Positions 26,967 through 35,569 of a stretch of 59,082 bases of DNA are shown here, piece by piece. The stretch's first letter is position 1. Every line of letters begins with the position of its first letter. The translations under genes were made by a program, and so were the position numbers. The DNA is from an uncultured Halorubrum sp. (GTDB taxonomy: Archaea; Halobacteriota; Halobacteria; Halobacteriales; Haloferacaceae). The notes below the pieces were generated by a model. That model worked only from the letters and a program-made list of their open reading frames with translations. It had not been told where the DNA came from and did no database searches. The DNA is taken from the NCBI RefSeq assembly GCF_937146585.1, contig NZ_CAKZRO010000143.1:1-59082 (forward strand). Direction: 5' to 3'.

Positions 26967-26971
26967 TTTTT
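26967..26971 (+). terminator. T-tract after winged-helix gene
   Basis: Five T residues 16 bp past the stop, in a G+C-rich context; plausible archaeal terminator. Confidence 0.4.
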
Positions 26972-27059
26972 CCCGGCTCGTAGTCGAATCGACGCGAGAC
27001 GACCGGACCGGACGCACACACGCAGTCCTTTTTACCTCCTCGCCCCGATAACCGCACGT

Positions 27060-28145
27060 ATGGACCTCTCGGTCGTCGTCCCGACGCTCAACGGTCGGGA
27101 CCGGTTGGCCGCCTGCCTCGACGCGCTGGCGGCCGACGCCCCCGACGCCGAGGTGATCGTCGTCAACGGGCCCTCGGCCGACGGCACGACCGGCATGGTT
27201 CGCGACCGCGGCGACGTCGACGTGTTGGTCGAGATCTCCGACCGCACGGTGAACGTCGCCCGCAACGCCGGCATCGAGGTGGCGACGGGCGACGCGGTCG
27301 CGCTGGTCGACTACGACAATCGGGTCGAGCCGGGGTGGCGCAACGCGGTCGCCGAGGGCCTCGACGTCGCGCCCGTGGCCTCCGGCCCGGTGACGCCGAT
27401 ACCGCTGGACGAGCCGAACGCCGGGGCGACGGGCGTCGGAGCGGAAACCGCGGAGCAGGGCGTCGAGGCCGACGCCGCGAGGTCGGACGTCGAGACCGAC
27501 GCCGCCGGGACCGGTCCGGGGACGCCGGACGACGCGGACGCGGTCGGCCCGAACGAGCCGGAGCGCAACCGGATCGCCGGCCGGGACGTCACCTACTTCG
27601 AGAGCGGGAACGTCGCGTTCCGGCGGGACGCCCTCCGCGACCTCGACGGCTTCGACGAGTACCTCCGGGTCGGCGGCGCGCGCGACGCCGCACACCGGCT
27701 CGCGCGGATGGACCGCGAGGTCGCGTGGCGGTCCGGACTGGCCGCGCGGAAGGAGCTCCCGACCCCGACCGCGGCGGACGGCGGGCGCAGCGCGAGCGAG
27801 TGGGGCTGGAAGTACCGCGGGCTCGCCTACCGCCTGTTGAAGAACTACGGCGTCCGCCCCACGGTCCTCCTTCGGACCGGGTCGCACGCGCTCGCCGACG
27901 CGGTTGCCGCGGCGAAAGACGTGGTCCGCGGCGAGTCGACCCCCACGCGGTGGGCCGCGACCGGACGCGACGTCCTCCTCGGGCTCACCGGCGGGACCTC
28001 CGACGGGCTGGTCGCGCGCCGCCGGGACCGGAGCCCCGCCCGGAACCCGAACGGCATCTCGACGCGCGCCGACCGCGCCGTCGCGAAGTACGACCGGCGG
28101 GCGGAGCGGGGCGAGCGGAGCGAGGCCCCCACCGACGTCGAGTGA
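27060..28145 (+). CDS. Family 2 glycosyltransferase
   Basis: The 361-residue protein opens with the GT-A signature LSVVVPTLNGRDRLAACLDAL at residues 3-23 region, VIVVNGPSADGT near 35, RNAGIEVATGDAVALVDYDN near 65 (the acidic metal site), and FESGNVAFRRDALRDLDGFDE near 180. A ~45-residue acidic low-complexity insertion sits at about 120-165 inside the catalytic domain. It transfers a sugar from a nucleotide- or dolichol-linked donor, acceptor unknown. No other glycosylation gene is adjacent. TATA-like CCTTTTTACC at 27027-27036 is 28 bp before the ATG. Confidence 0.87.
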   Translation: MDLSVVVPTLNGRDRLAACLDALAADAPDAEVIVVNGPSADGTTGMVRDRGDVDVLVEISDRTVNVARNAGIEVATGDAVALVDYDNRVEPGWRNAVAEGLDVAPVASGPVTPIPLDEPNAGATGVGAETAEQGVEADAARSDVETDAAGTGPGTPDDADAVGPNEPERNRIAGRDVTYFESGNVAFRRDALRDLDGFDEYLRVGGARDAAHRLARMDREVAWRSGLAARKELPTPTAADGGRSASEWGWKYRGLAYRLLKNYGVRPTVLLRTGSHALADAVAAAKDVVRGESTPTRWAATGRDVLLGLTGGTSDGLVARRRDRSPARNPNGISTRADRAVAKYDRRAERGERSEAPTDVE

Positions 28146-28191
28146 GCCCCGCGCATTTTAACAGCGGGCGCGGTCAACGCCCCGACAACGA

Positions 28192-29010
28192 ATGGGACTC
28201 ACGAAGCGTATCATCCCCTGTATCGACGTCGACCTCGACGACGAGGGCGACGCCGCGGTGTACACCGGCGTCAACTTCGAGAATCTGGAGTACACCGGCG
28301 ACCCCGTCGAACTGGCGAAGAAGTACAACGCCGCGGGGGCCGACGAGTTCGTCTTCCTCGACATCACCGCCAGCGCCGACGGCCGCGAGACGATGCTCGA
28401 CGTGGTGAACCGCGTCGCCGACGAGTGTTTCATCCCGCTGACGGTCGGCGGCGGTATCCGCACGAAGGAAGACATCAAGGAGACCCTCCGAGCGGGCGCG
28501 GACAAGGTCTCGATCACGACCGGCGCCTTGGAGCGCCCGGAACTCATCGACGAGGGGGCGGCCGCCTTCGGCAGCCAGTGCATCGTCATCTCCGTCGACG
28601 CGCGGCGGCGGTACGACGACGCGGGCGACCACTTCTACGAGGACGAGGACGGCGAGACGGTGTGGTTCGAGTGCACGAAGAAGGGGGGCCGCGAGGGCAC
28701 CGGGATCGACGCCGTCTCGTGGGCGAAGGAGGCCGAGGAGCGCGGCGCGGGCGAGCTGTTCGTCAACTCCATCGACAAGGACGGCACGAAGGACGGCTAC
28801 GACGTCCCCCTGATGAAGGCGGTCGGCGAGGCCGTCTCGACCCCGCTGATCGCCTCCTCCGGCTGCGGCAGTCCCGAGGACATGTACGACGTGTTCACCG
28901 AGGCGGACGCCGACGCCGGCCTCGCGGCCTCCATCTTCCACTTCGGTGACTACTCGATCGAGGAGACGAAGGCGTACCTCGACGATCGCGGCGTCCCGGT
29001 GCGGCGCTAA
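28192..29010 (+). CDS. hisF: Imidazole glycerol phosphate synthase cyclase subunit
   Basis: Forms imidazole glycerol phosphate and AICAR in histidine synthesis, using ammonia from HisH. The 272-residue (beta-alpha)8 barrel has both catalytic aspartates: D12 in [11 protein letters not shown] and the second in [11 protein letters not shown] near 130. It also has the phosphate-binding [20 protein letters not shown] near 85 and [10 protein letters not shown] near 223. An archaeal-type insertion follows residue ~145. It is isolated from other his genes, as often in haloarchaea. TATA-like CATTTTAAC at 28153-28161. Confidence 0.97.
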   Translation: MGLTKRIIPCIDVDLDDEGDAAVYTGVNFENLEYTGDPVELAKKYNAAGADEFVFLDITASADGRETMLDVVNRVADECFIPLTVGGGIRTKEDIKETLRAGADKVSITTGALERPELIDEGAAAFGSQCIVISVDARRRYDDAGDHFYEDEDGETVWFECTKKGGREGTGIDAVSWAKEAEERGAGELFVNSIDKDGTKDGYDVPLMKAVGEAVSTPLIASSGCGSPEDMYDVFTEADADAGLAASIFHFGDYSIEETKAYLDDRGVPVRR

Positions 29011-29030
29011 CTACTTTTGTAGTTTCTATT
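29009..29030 (+). terminator. hisF hairpin terminator
   Basis: Perfect 6-bp stem AACTAC/GTAGTT around a TTTT loop begins at the hisF stop codon and is followed by TTCTATT. Confidence 0.55.
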
Positions 29031-29052
29031 ACTCACCGACTGAAACCAACAG

Positions 29053-29059
29053 TTATTAT
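29053..29059 (+). promoter_or_regulatory. TATA element of the 61-residue protein gene
   Basis: TTATTAT centred 28 bp upstream of the ATG at 29084. Confidence 0.5.
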
Positions 29060-29083
29060 CCGACCGGGGATCAATCGTGACGT

Positions 29084-29269
29084 ATGTCCACGTCCACGTC
29101 ATCCGCGCGTGTTCGCGACGAGTCGCCCGAGCTCGTCTGTAAACGGACCGACGGCGACGGCGGCGGCGAGGTGACGTTCTTCGAGCGGGACGTCGACCCG
29201 GACGAGCGGACCACCCGGTGGATCACGGTCCGCGAGTCCGACTGCGTTCCCCGCGACGAGTGGCGATAA
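29084..29269 (+). CDS. Small haloarchaeal protein, 61 residues
   Basis: The short soluble protein is composed mostly of a beta-type segment (PELVCKRTDGDGGGEVTFFE, TRWITVRESDCVPRDEWR) after a Ser/Thr-rich head. It resembles a family of ~60-residue haloarchaeal proteins of unknown function (DUF7511 from memory). Its own TATA box supports expression. Two cysteines are present but no Zn ribbon. Confidence 0.65.
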   Translation: MSTSTSSARVRDESPELVCKRTDGDGGGEVTFFERDVDPDERTTRWITVRESDCVPRDEWR

Positions 29270-29338
29270 TATCTGTTTGGCAGCGGCTTCGGCGTGTATT
29301 TATGAATCGGTGCTAGCGGAGCGGTCACGGATACCTCC

Positions 29339-29508
29339 AAAGCCCCAGCCGCGGGGCGGGCGCACGCTCGCTGTCGTTCGAAAGGCGCTTCGCGCCTTTC
29401 GTGATGACGGGACGCCGGGGGCGTCTCGAACCACGCTCCTCGGTCGCTCACTTCGTTCGCTCGTTATGGTACTTACGTCGCCTGCGCCCGCCCCGCGGCT
29501 GCCCCTTT
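29339..29508. repeat. Inverted-repeat element with internal hairpins (part 1 of composite repeat B)
   Basis: The ends are 26-bp inverted repeats (29339-29364 and 29483-29508) sharing AGCCGCGGGGCGGGCGCA-type sequence, with only three central mismatches. Inside lie a perfect 10-bp stem with 3-nt loop (29379-29401, CGAAAGGCGC/GCGCCTTTCG), a 6-bp stem GACGCC/GGCGTC (29411-29425), and the purine/pyrimidine mirror-like GTCGCTCACTTCGTTCGCTC. No coding potential. It looks like a non-autonomous MITE-like or REP-like element; I remember similar sequence as common in Halorubrum intergenic DNA, unverified. Confidence 0.7.
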
Positions 29509-29697
29509 GAGTCCCACCCGCACAGCGACCGCACCTCACGCCTCCCCAGCCTCGTCGGGCGCGTTCCGCGGGCTCCCTCCGGTCGCCCACGTCGTGCCCG
29601 ACTCCCTCGCACGCGCACCTCGCGGCCGCCGGTGGCTGCCGCTCGGAGGCGCGCGCCGCTCCGCGGATTTGGTGTGTGAATAGTCGCCGGGGTTCGG
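29509..29697. repeat. Dispersed hairpin repeat, copy B (part 2 of composite)
   Basis: Directly after the inverted-repeat element comes GCGACCGCACCTCACGCCTC (29525-29544) and CCAGCCTCGTCG, which match the reverse complement of the window's right end. Then comes the hairpin core GACTCCCTCGCACGCGC ... GGAGGCGCGCGCC at 29600-29657, which matches copies A and C. No gene fits in 29270-29697. The last 40 bp, up to the glucoamylase stop, are unremarkable. Confidence 0.7.
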
Positions 29698-31845
29698 TCA
29701 GTCGTCCGCGGTCGCGGCGTCGGCGAACTGCGGCAGTTCGTCGTCGAGCAGCGCGACCGTCGCCAGCCGGATCGCGTGCGGCCAGCCGAGCGGCGTCGCG
29801 CTGTCGGCCGTCCCGTCGTCGAAGTACTGCTCGGGGAGGTACGTCGTCGGCTCGCACAGCGTTCCGCCGGGCGAGACGTGCGCGAGCAGGTCGCGGGCCC
29901 GGGCCGCCATCTCGGCGGCGCGCGGGTCGTCGTGCGCCGCGAGCAGCGCGGCGAGCTCCGCGCAGGCGTTCGCCCCCCACGCCGTCGAGACCGTCCACAC
30001 CTTCTCCGAGAGCTGGTCGGCCCGCCGCCAGCCGTCGCCCTCGTACCGGATCAGGCCGGCGATGTCGTCGGTCTCGTGGGAGAGGCCGTCGACGACCGTC
30101 TCGACGTGTGAGACCAGTCGGTCGAGGCGCTCCTCGTCGACCGCGCCGCCGGCTCCGGACCCGTCGCCCGCCGCGCCGAGCGCGTCGAAGGAGCGGTGCG
30201 CGGCCGCGAGTCCGAGCGTCGCCGAGTCGAGCCGATCGTCGATCCCGCCGTCGAGCGTCTCGCGGACGGCGTAGCAGCCGCGTTCGGGGACCCAGAGGTC
30301 GTCGAGCGCGTCGTACACCTCGCGGGCCCGGTCGCGGGCGTGCGCGGCGAGGTCGTCCGGGAGCGACGCCGCGCCGGGGACGGCGTCGGGGTCGTCGAGC
30401 GCGTCGACCGCGAGCCCCTCGCCGTGGCGGCCGAGCTCGCTGTACGCCTCGAGGAACGTCGCGGCGGTGTGGGCGAACCGGCCCGCGGAGTCCTCCCACG
30501 CGTTCTGACAGACGACCGGGCGGCCGTCCGGTTCGAGCGTGCGGTCGAGCCCAGCGAGCGCGGCGACGAGGGTCGAGTCGAGCCCCTCGACGTCGACGCC
30601 CGCCTCGCGGGCCCGCGCGAGGTACGCGACGACGCTGCCCGTCTGGTCGGCCTGGTAGTCGACGTCCGGCCCGTCCTCGATGCGCGCGTTCGCCCACCCG
30701 GGGGCGAGCGCGCCGTCGCGGGGCCACACCCGGTGGGGCCACGAGCCGTCGGGGCGCTGCGTGGCGACGTACATCTCCGCGGACCGGGCGTGCCAGTCGT
30801 CGAGGTCGAGGGCGAGCGCGTCGGCGGCCCCGAGCAGGAACCCGGAGATCTCCGCGTCGTCGCGGAACCACGTGTAGCCGTAGCCGCCGGAGTGCTCGTA
30901 GTACGGGTCGAAGTCGGGCCCCGCGATCCGGAGCCCGGACGGGGCGGAGAGCAGCGAGAGGACCCGGAGGTCCGCGACGACCGACTCGCGGGCGGGGGCC
31001 GACTCGGGGACCGAGGGGAGCGCGTCGGCGGCCGCGTCCGCGAGCGCGTCGACGTCGTCGTGGTCGGCGAACAGGTCGTCGAGACGCTCGCGCGCGGCCT
31101 CGCGGTCGGTCTCCGCCCCGTCCGTCAGGAGCGTGGCGACCGTCGCGACCCCGTCGTCGAGCGGCACGTCGGCGATCACCTCGCCGGAGAGGCGCTCCTC
31201 CTCGTACCGGTCGCCGTCGCGGTCGCGCGGGAGGTCCGTGGGGTCGTCGGCGAGCAGCTCGGGGAACGTAGTCGGGAGCTGGCCGCGGAGGTCGGCGAAG
31301 CCGGTCGCGCTCGCGAGGAAGTCGTGCTCGTCGGCGTGGTACACTTCGACGGCGTCGTCGAACCGGAGCTGCCCCACGCGGTCGTCGCGGCCGTCGGGCG
31401 CGAAGCGGGCGTAGACGACGAGCGAGGCGTCCGCGGGGTCGACGGGGGTCGCGTCCGCGTCCCCGTCGTCCGCGCCGGCGAACTCGACCGAGGCCCGCGT
31501 GAGGTGCGCGTCGCCGAGCGTCACGTCGTGGCGGGTGACCGTCGCGCGCGGCGTCTCGTGGACCGTCTCGACCAGCGCGGTGTCGCCGACGTACCGCTGC
31601 GTCGTGTCGGCCGCGTCGAGCCACGTGACCTCGTCGCCGACGGCGAGCCCGATCCGCGACCGGACGAGGCCGGTCCGGCCGGTGAGCGGGTAGCCGAAGT
31701 CGCGGAGTTCGCCGTCGTCGCCGACGTGGACGAGCCGACCGTCGCCGCCGGAGAACCGACCGGAGACGGTGCGCCGCTCGCCGGGGAAGCGCGTCCCGCC
31801 GCCGGCGTGGCGCTTGTAGTCGTCGAGCGCGTCGCGAAGCTGCAT
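29698..31845 (-). CDS. GH15 glucoamylase-type glucan 1,4-alpha-glucosidase
   Basis: Hydrolyses alpha-glucosidic bonds from chain ends (maltodextrin, glycogen, trehalose-type substrates). The 715-residue protein has an N-terminal beta-sandwich (residues ~1-270) and an (alpha/alpha)6 barrel with YGYTWFRDDAE near 318 (general-acid region), CQNAWEDSAGRFAH near 445 and EKVWTVSTAWGANACAEL near 615 (general-base region). It has no signal peptide, so it is cytoplasmic. ATG at 31845 is preferred over a frame start at 31899. It is divergent from the GH13 gene, with a short AT-rich promoter region between them. Confidence 0.9.
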   Translation of the reverse strand: MQLRDALDDYKRHAGGGTRFPGERRTVSGRFSGGDGRLVHVGDDGELRDFGYPLTGRTGLVRSRIGLAVGDEVTWLDAADTTQRYVGDTALVETVHETPRATVTRHDVTLGDAHLTRASVEFAGADDGDADATPVDPADASLVVYARFAPDGRDDRVGQLRFDDAVEVYHADEHDFLASATGFADLRGQLPTTFPELLADDPTDLPRDRDGDRYEEERLSGEVIADVPLDDGVATVATLLTDGAETDREAARERLDDLFADHDDVDALADAAADALPSVPESAPARESVVADLRVLSLLSAPSGLRIAGPDFDPYYEHSGGYGYTWFRDDAEISGFLLGAADALALDLDDWHARSAEMYVATQRPDGSWPHRVWPRDGALAPGWANARIEDGPDVDYQADQTGSVVAYLARAREAGVDVEGLDSTLVAALAGLDRTLEPDGRPVVCQNAWEDSAGRFAHTAATFLEAYSELGRHGEGLAVDALDDPDAVPGAASLPDDLAAHARDRAREVYDALDDLWVPERGCYAVRETLDGGIDDRLDSATLGLAAAHRSFDALGAAGDGSGAGGAVDEERLDRLVSHVETVVDGLSHETDDIAGLIRYEGDGWRRADQLSEKVWTVSTAWGANACAELAALLAAHDDPRAAEMAARARDLLAHVSPGGTLCEPTTYLPEQYFDDGTADSATPLGWPHAIRLATVALLDDELPQFADAATADD

Positions 31846-31949
31846 TACGCGAACACACGCCGCCGCTCGGTATGAAGCTTTGGTGTAATTATTGTTCATT
31901 CGTTTGGCGAACGGAAACCCTCAAACCGCGGCGCGCCGACAGCCGGGGC

Positions 31950-34241
31950 GTGCACGAACCCGGCCCCCCGCGGACGACCAGCGTCGGTGAGTCGGTCGAG
32001 CTGGCGGCGCGGTCCCCGGACGCCGACGGAACGTACCGCTGGCGCGTCCGCGACGCGCCCGCCGACAGCGACCTCGCCGCCGGAGACGGCCCGGACCCCG
32101 ACGCGACCGGGCCGCCGAGTTCGGCGACCGCGACCGGCGGCGACGCCGCGCTCGACCCCGGCGACGGTCCGGTGCTACGGGCCGGCGAAACCGTTCGCGA
32201 CGACGACCCGGTCGTCCACCTCGCGCCCGACGCCCCCGGAACCTACGTCCTCGCGCTCGACGCGCCCGACGGGACGCACCGACAGCGCGTCCGCGCCTTC
32301 CCCGACGAGCGGCGGGAGACGGAGATCCGCGTCCCGGCCGCCGACGTCGCGACGGACGGCGACCCCGACCGCGTCTCGCTGTTGTGGCCCCACAACGAGA
32401 ACCGGCTCGCGCTCGACCGGGCGGAGCGCGACGGCGACGAGTGGGTCGCGACGGTGCGGGTCCCCCCCGGGCGCCACGGCTTCGCCTTCGTCCCCGACGG
32501 CGACCGCTCGGCGGCGTTCCACGGCGAGTGCGAGGTCCCCGGCCCCGGGCGGCCGCGCGTCTCGCTGGACGCGGCAGTCGTCGAGACCGACGCCCCGGCG
32601 GAGGCGGACCGGCTCCGCCTGGCGGCCGCGGTCGATCCCGCGCCCGCCGTCGACGACGTCGAGCGCGCCGGCGACCCTGACGCCCTCGACGCGACGTTCC
32701 TCGTCGACGACCGCGACGCCGGCCCGGAGACGGTGGCGGCGATCGAGTCGCGGGCGGAGGGCCGGACGCTCTCGGTCCCGCTCGACGCGCTCCCGGACTC
32801 GGTCCGGATTCACGCGGTCCCGCACGGGGAGCGGTACGGCGCTGCGGAGACGGTTCGGGTGGGCGCCCCCGCGACCAACGGAGACGACGCCGGCGTGACG
32901 GCCGCGTCGGTCGGGGTCACCGACCCGAACCCGACGCCCGAGTGGGCCGAGTCGCCGACGATCTACGAGGCCTTCGTTCGGTCGTTCGCCGGCGACACGC
33001 TGCCGACGACGTTCGCGGAGATCGAGCGCCGGGTCGAGTACCTCGAGCACCTCGGCGTCGACGCGCTCTGGCTCACGCCCGTCCTCGCCTCGCCGACGGA
33101 CCACGGCTACCACGTCACCGACTACTACGACACCGCCGCGGACCTCGGCTCGCGCGAGTCGTTCGAGTCGCTCGTCGCGGCGTGCCACGACGCCGACATC
33201 CGGGTCGTCTTCGACCTGGTGATCAACCACACCTCCCGCGACCACCCGGCGTTCCAGCTCCACTCGGCCGGCGTCGACGCGTACGCGGACCACTACCGCC
33301 GGACCGACGCGGCCGCCGACGTGACCGGGATCGACTGGGCGGAGCTCGACGACGGCGACGCCCCCGACTACTACTTCGAGTGGGGCCGCATCCCGAACCT
33401 CAACTTCGACAGCCCGGCGGTCCGCGAGTGGCTCCTCGACGTCGTCGACGAGTGGGCGGGGGTCGTCGACGGCTTCCGCGCCGACGTGGCGTGGGGGGTC
33501 CCCCACGGCTTCTGGAAGGAGGTGGCCGACCGCGTGCCGGACGACACCCTCCTCCTCGACGAGACGCTGCCCCACGACCCGTTCTACGGCGAGGGGGAGT
33601 TCCACCGCCACTACGACACCTCGCTGTACGAGACGCTCCGCGCGGTCGGCGCGGGCGAGGAGCCGGCCGACGCGGTCGAGGCCGCCCTCGCGCGCGGCGA
33701 GTGGCTCGGCTTCGACGACGGCCGCTCGCAGATGCGGTACGTCGAGAACCACGACGAGGACCGCTACCTCGCGGAGTACGGTCGCGACGCGCTCCGCGCG
33801 GCCGCCGCGGTGACGTTCACGCTGCCGGGCGCGCCGATGATCTACGCCGGACAGGAGCGCGGCAACGAGACGTACCGCGGGCCGATCCGGTGGCACGACG
33901 GCGACAACGACCTCACCGAGTTCCACCGGCGGCTGGTCGCGCTGCGCGGGGCCGAACCGCTCCTCCGCGACGGCGACGTGACGTTCGAGGGTCGGGCGGC
34001 CGACGTGCGCGTCGTCGAGGGGGACGCCGACCGGGTGACCGCGTACGAGCGGACGCCGCCGAGGGGGGACGGGAACGGGGGCGACCCCCTGCTCGTCGTC
34101 GTCAACTTCGCGGCGGAGCCGGCGACGGTCGCCGTCCCCGACGGGGTCGAGACGGACCTGTTCGGCGACGGGAGCGCGGTGGAACGCGACGGCGAGGGCG
34201 GGGGGCGGGTCGCGGTCGACGCCGTCGCCGTGCTCCGGTGA
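31950..34241 (+). CDS. GH13 alpha-amylase family enzyme
   Basis: Cleaves or rearranges alpha-1,4/1,6-glucans. The 763-residue protein carries ~300 N-terminal residues of beta-sandwich, CBM48-like sequence (GTYRWRVRDAP, LLWPHNENRLALDRAE), then the catalytic barrel. The four conserved regions are DLVINHT (~424), GFRADVAWG with the nucleophile Asp (~508), LLDETLPH with the acid Glu (~535) and VENHDEDR (~598). A C-terminal beta domain follows. It has no signal peptide, so it is intracellular, possibly neopullulanase or glycogen-debranching-like. GTG at 31950 is chosen because homology starts there; the ATG at 31872 adds an un-haloarchaeal basic leader. Confidence 0.9.
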   Translation: MHEPGPPRTTSVGESVELAARSPDADGTYRWRVRDAPADSDLAAGDGPDPDATGPPSSATATGGDAALDPGDGPVLRAGETVRDDDPVVHLAPDAPGTYVLALDAPDGTHRQRVRAFPDERRETEIRVPAADVATDGDPDRVSLLWPHNENRLALDRAERDGDEWVATVRVPPGRHGFAFVPDGDRSAAFHGECEVPGPGRPRVSLDAAVVETDAPAEADRLRLAAAVDPAPAVDDVERAGDPDALDATFLVDDRDAGPETVAAIESRAEGRTLSVPLDALPDSVRIHAVPHGERYGAAETVRVGAPATNGDDAGVTAASVGVTDPNPTPEWAESPTIYEAFVRSFAGDTLPTTFAEIERRVEYLEHLGVDALWLTPVLASPTDHGYHVTDYYDTAADLGSRESFESLVAACHDADIRVVFDLVINHTSRDHPAFQLHSAGVDAYADHYRRTDAAADVTGIDWAELDDGDAPDYYFEWGRIPNLNFDSPAVREWLLDVVDEWAGVVDGFRADVAWGVPHGFWKEVADRVPDDTLLLDETLPHDPFYGEGEFHRHYDTSLYETLRAVGAGEEPADAVEAALARGEWLGFDDGRSQMRYVENHDEDRYLAEYGRDALRAAAAVTFTLPGAPMIYAGQERGNETYRGPIRWHDGDNDLTEFHRRLVALRGAEPLLRDGDVTFEGRAADVRVVEGDADRVTAYERTPPRGDGNGGDPLLVVVNFAAEPATVAVPDGVETDLFGDGSAVERDGEGGGRVAVDAVAVLR

Positions 34242-34296
34242 GCGGTCGGCCGTCGCCGGTGGGTCGCGGGGCCGCGGCGCCGCCCGGTACCGACCC

Positions 34297-34303
34297 TTAT
34301 AAG
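34297..34303 (+). promoter_or_regulatory. TATA box of the TrmB-family gene
   Basis: TTATAAG centred 27 bp upstream of the ATG at 34327, so the mRNA is predicted leaderless. Confidence 0.6.
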
Positions 34304-34326
34304 TGTCGCTCGGCAGAGGCGTGCGT

Positions 34327-35388
34327 ATGGACGACCGGACGCTGACCGACCTCCTCCGTCGCTTCGGACTCTCCGACAAGGAGGTCGACACCTATCTCAG
34401 TCTGCTCGAACACGGCGAGGCGAAGGCGAGCACCGTCGCCGACGCGGCGGGCGTCTCGAAGCGGTACGTCTACAGCGTGAGCGAGTCGCTGGCGGAGCGC
34501 GGCTTCGTCGAGGTGAACGACCACGTCGTGCCGACGACGATCCGCGCGAACCCGCCCGAGGAGGTGATAGACCGGCTCCGGTCCGACGTGGACGCGATGC
34601 GGCCCGGACTGGCGGAGCGGTACTCCCGCGTGGAGCGCCAGGCCGAGCAGTTCGAGGTGATCAAGTCGCGAGTCACCGTCCTCAAGCGGATGCGCTCGCT
34701 GCTCGAGGGCGCCGACTCCGAGGTGACGCTGTCGCTCACCGCCGGACAGCTCCCCGAGATCAGGGACGCGCTCGTCGACGCGGCCGACCGCGGCGTCTTG
34801 GTCCTGCTCGTCGTCTCCGACGCGGCGGCCGACCTCGGCGCGGACGACCCGGCGCTGTCGGGCGTCGCGAACGTCGTCCGCACCTGGAGCGAGGCGATGC
34901 CGACGCTGCTCACCGTCGACTCCGCGGCGGGCGTCGTCGCCCCGCCCGAGCTGCTCCGCCGGTCGACGACCGACCGGCAGGCCATCGCCTTCGCGCAGGA
35001 GCAGCTCGCGCCGGTGATCGTCGGCTCGTTCCTCGGGAACTACTGGCCCGCCGCGACCGAGGTACTCGTCGCCGACCCGGCGCCGCTCCCGGCCGAGTAC
35101 ACGGACTTCAGACACACCGTCCTCCAGGCGACGTTACGGCTCCGCGCCGGCGACCCGCCCCGGGTGACCGTCGCCGGCAGACGGACCGACGACGACGAGG
35201 CGGTCGAACTCGTCGGGCGCGTCGTCGAGACGAAGCAGGGGATGGTAGAGCCGACGAACAACGAGTTCCCGGTCGAACACTCCCTCGTCGTCGAGACGGA
35301 CGACGGCGAGGTCACCGTCGGGGGGCAGGGCGCGTTCGTCGAGGACGTCGAGGCCGACCTCGTGCGGATCGAGCCGGACGAGGAGTAG
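34327..35388 (+). CDS. TrmB-family sugar-responsive regulator
   Basis: The 353-residue protein has the TrmB layout: N-terminal winged helix (residues ~5-72; RFGLSDKEVDTYLSLLEHGE, ADAAGVSKRYVYSVSESLAE), a helical linker (~80-115), and a C-terminal sugar-binding domain (~120-350; VTLSLTAGQLPEI, PVIVGSFLGNYWPA, FPVEHSLVVETDDGEVTVGG). TrmB proteins in archaea bind glucose or maltose and control sugar uptake and glycolytic/gluconeogenic genes. Next to GH13 and GH15 enzymes it probably controls this glucan locus or is the global TrmB. Start ATG 34327 fits the TATA box. Confidence 0.92.
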   Translation: MDDRTLTDLLRRFGLSDKEVDTYLSLLEHGEAKASTVADAAGVSKRYVYSVSESLAERGFVEVNDHVVPTTIRANPPEEVIDRLRSDVDAMRPGLAERYSRVERQAEQFEVIKSRVTVLKRMRSLLEGADSEVTLSLTAGQLPEIRDALVDAADRGVLVLLVVSDAAADLGADDPALSGVANVVRTWSEAMPTLLTVDSAAGVVAPPELLRRSTTDRQAIAFAQEQLAPVIVGSFLGNYWPAATEVLVADPAPLPAEYTDFRHTVLQATLRLRAGDPPRVTVAGRRTDDDEAVELVGRVVETKQGMVEPTNNEFPVEHSLVVETDDGEVTVGGQGAFVEDVEADLVRIEPDEE

Positions 35389-35432
35389 GGCGGCGACGCG
35401 GGCGCCGGGACGCGGGAGTCCGGGGCGCAGGA

Positions 35433-35543
35433 GGCCGGCACGGGCCGGTCGCCGTACCGCGCGCAGACGAGCGAGAACTCGCCGTCGTCGGCCGCGAGCG
35501 ATTCGATGTGGCCCGCGATGTCGAGTAGCGTGGGTCCGATCAC
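35433..35543 (-). pseudogene. Remnant of a small haloarchaeal gene
   Basis: From GTG 35543 the minus strand reads a coherent 37-residue segment (VIGPTLLDIAGHIESLA, then FSLVCARYGDRPVPA) that looks like the N-terminal core of a small haloarchaeal protein I recall as ending in a conserved Arg-Tyr-Asp-Pro-type tail. Here the frame then degenerates into Pro/Ser-rich sequence and runs without a stop into the antisense of the TrmB gene. It lies 26 bp beyond the flavoprotein stop, in the same direction as the iron cluster, so it is probably a decayed last gene of that operon. Confidence 0.45.
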
Positions 35544-35569
35544 GGTTGGGTGGGTCCGGTCGCGTGCGT

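Noticed and set aside
29440..29465. TCGCTCACTTCGTTCGCTCG as a possible CRISPR repeat or att site
   Set aside because: Single copy with imperfect mirror symmetry inside the inverted-repeat element; no regularly spaced array and no integrase.
29300..31858. 852-codon minus-strand reading frame
   Set aside because: It is an Arg/Pro-rich shadow of the GH15 gene in another frame; long spurious frames are expected at ~70% G+C.
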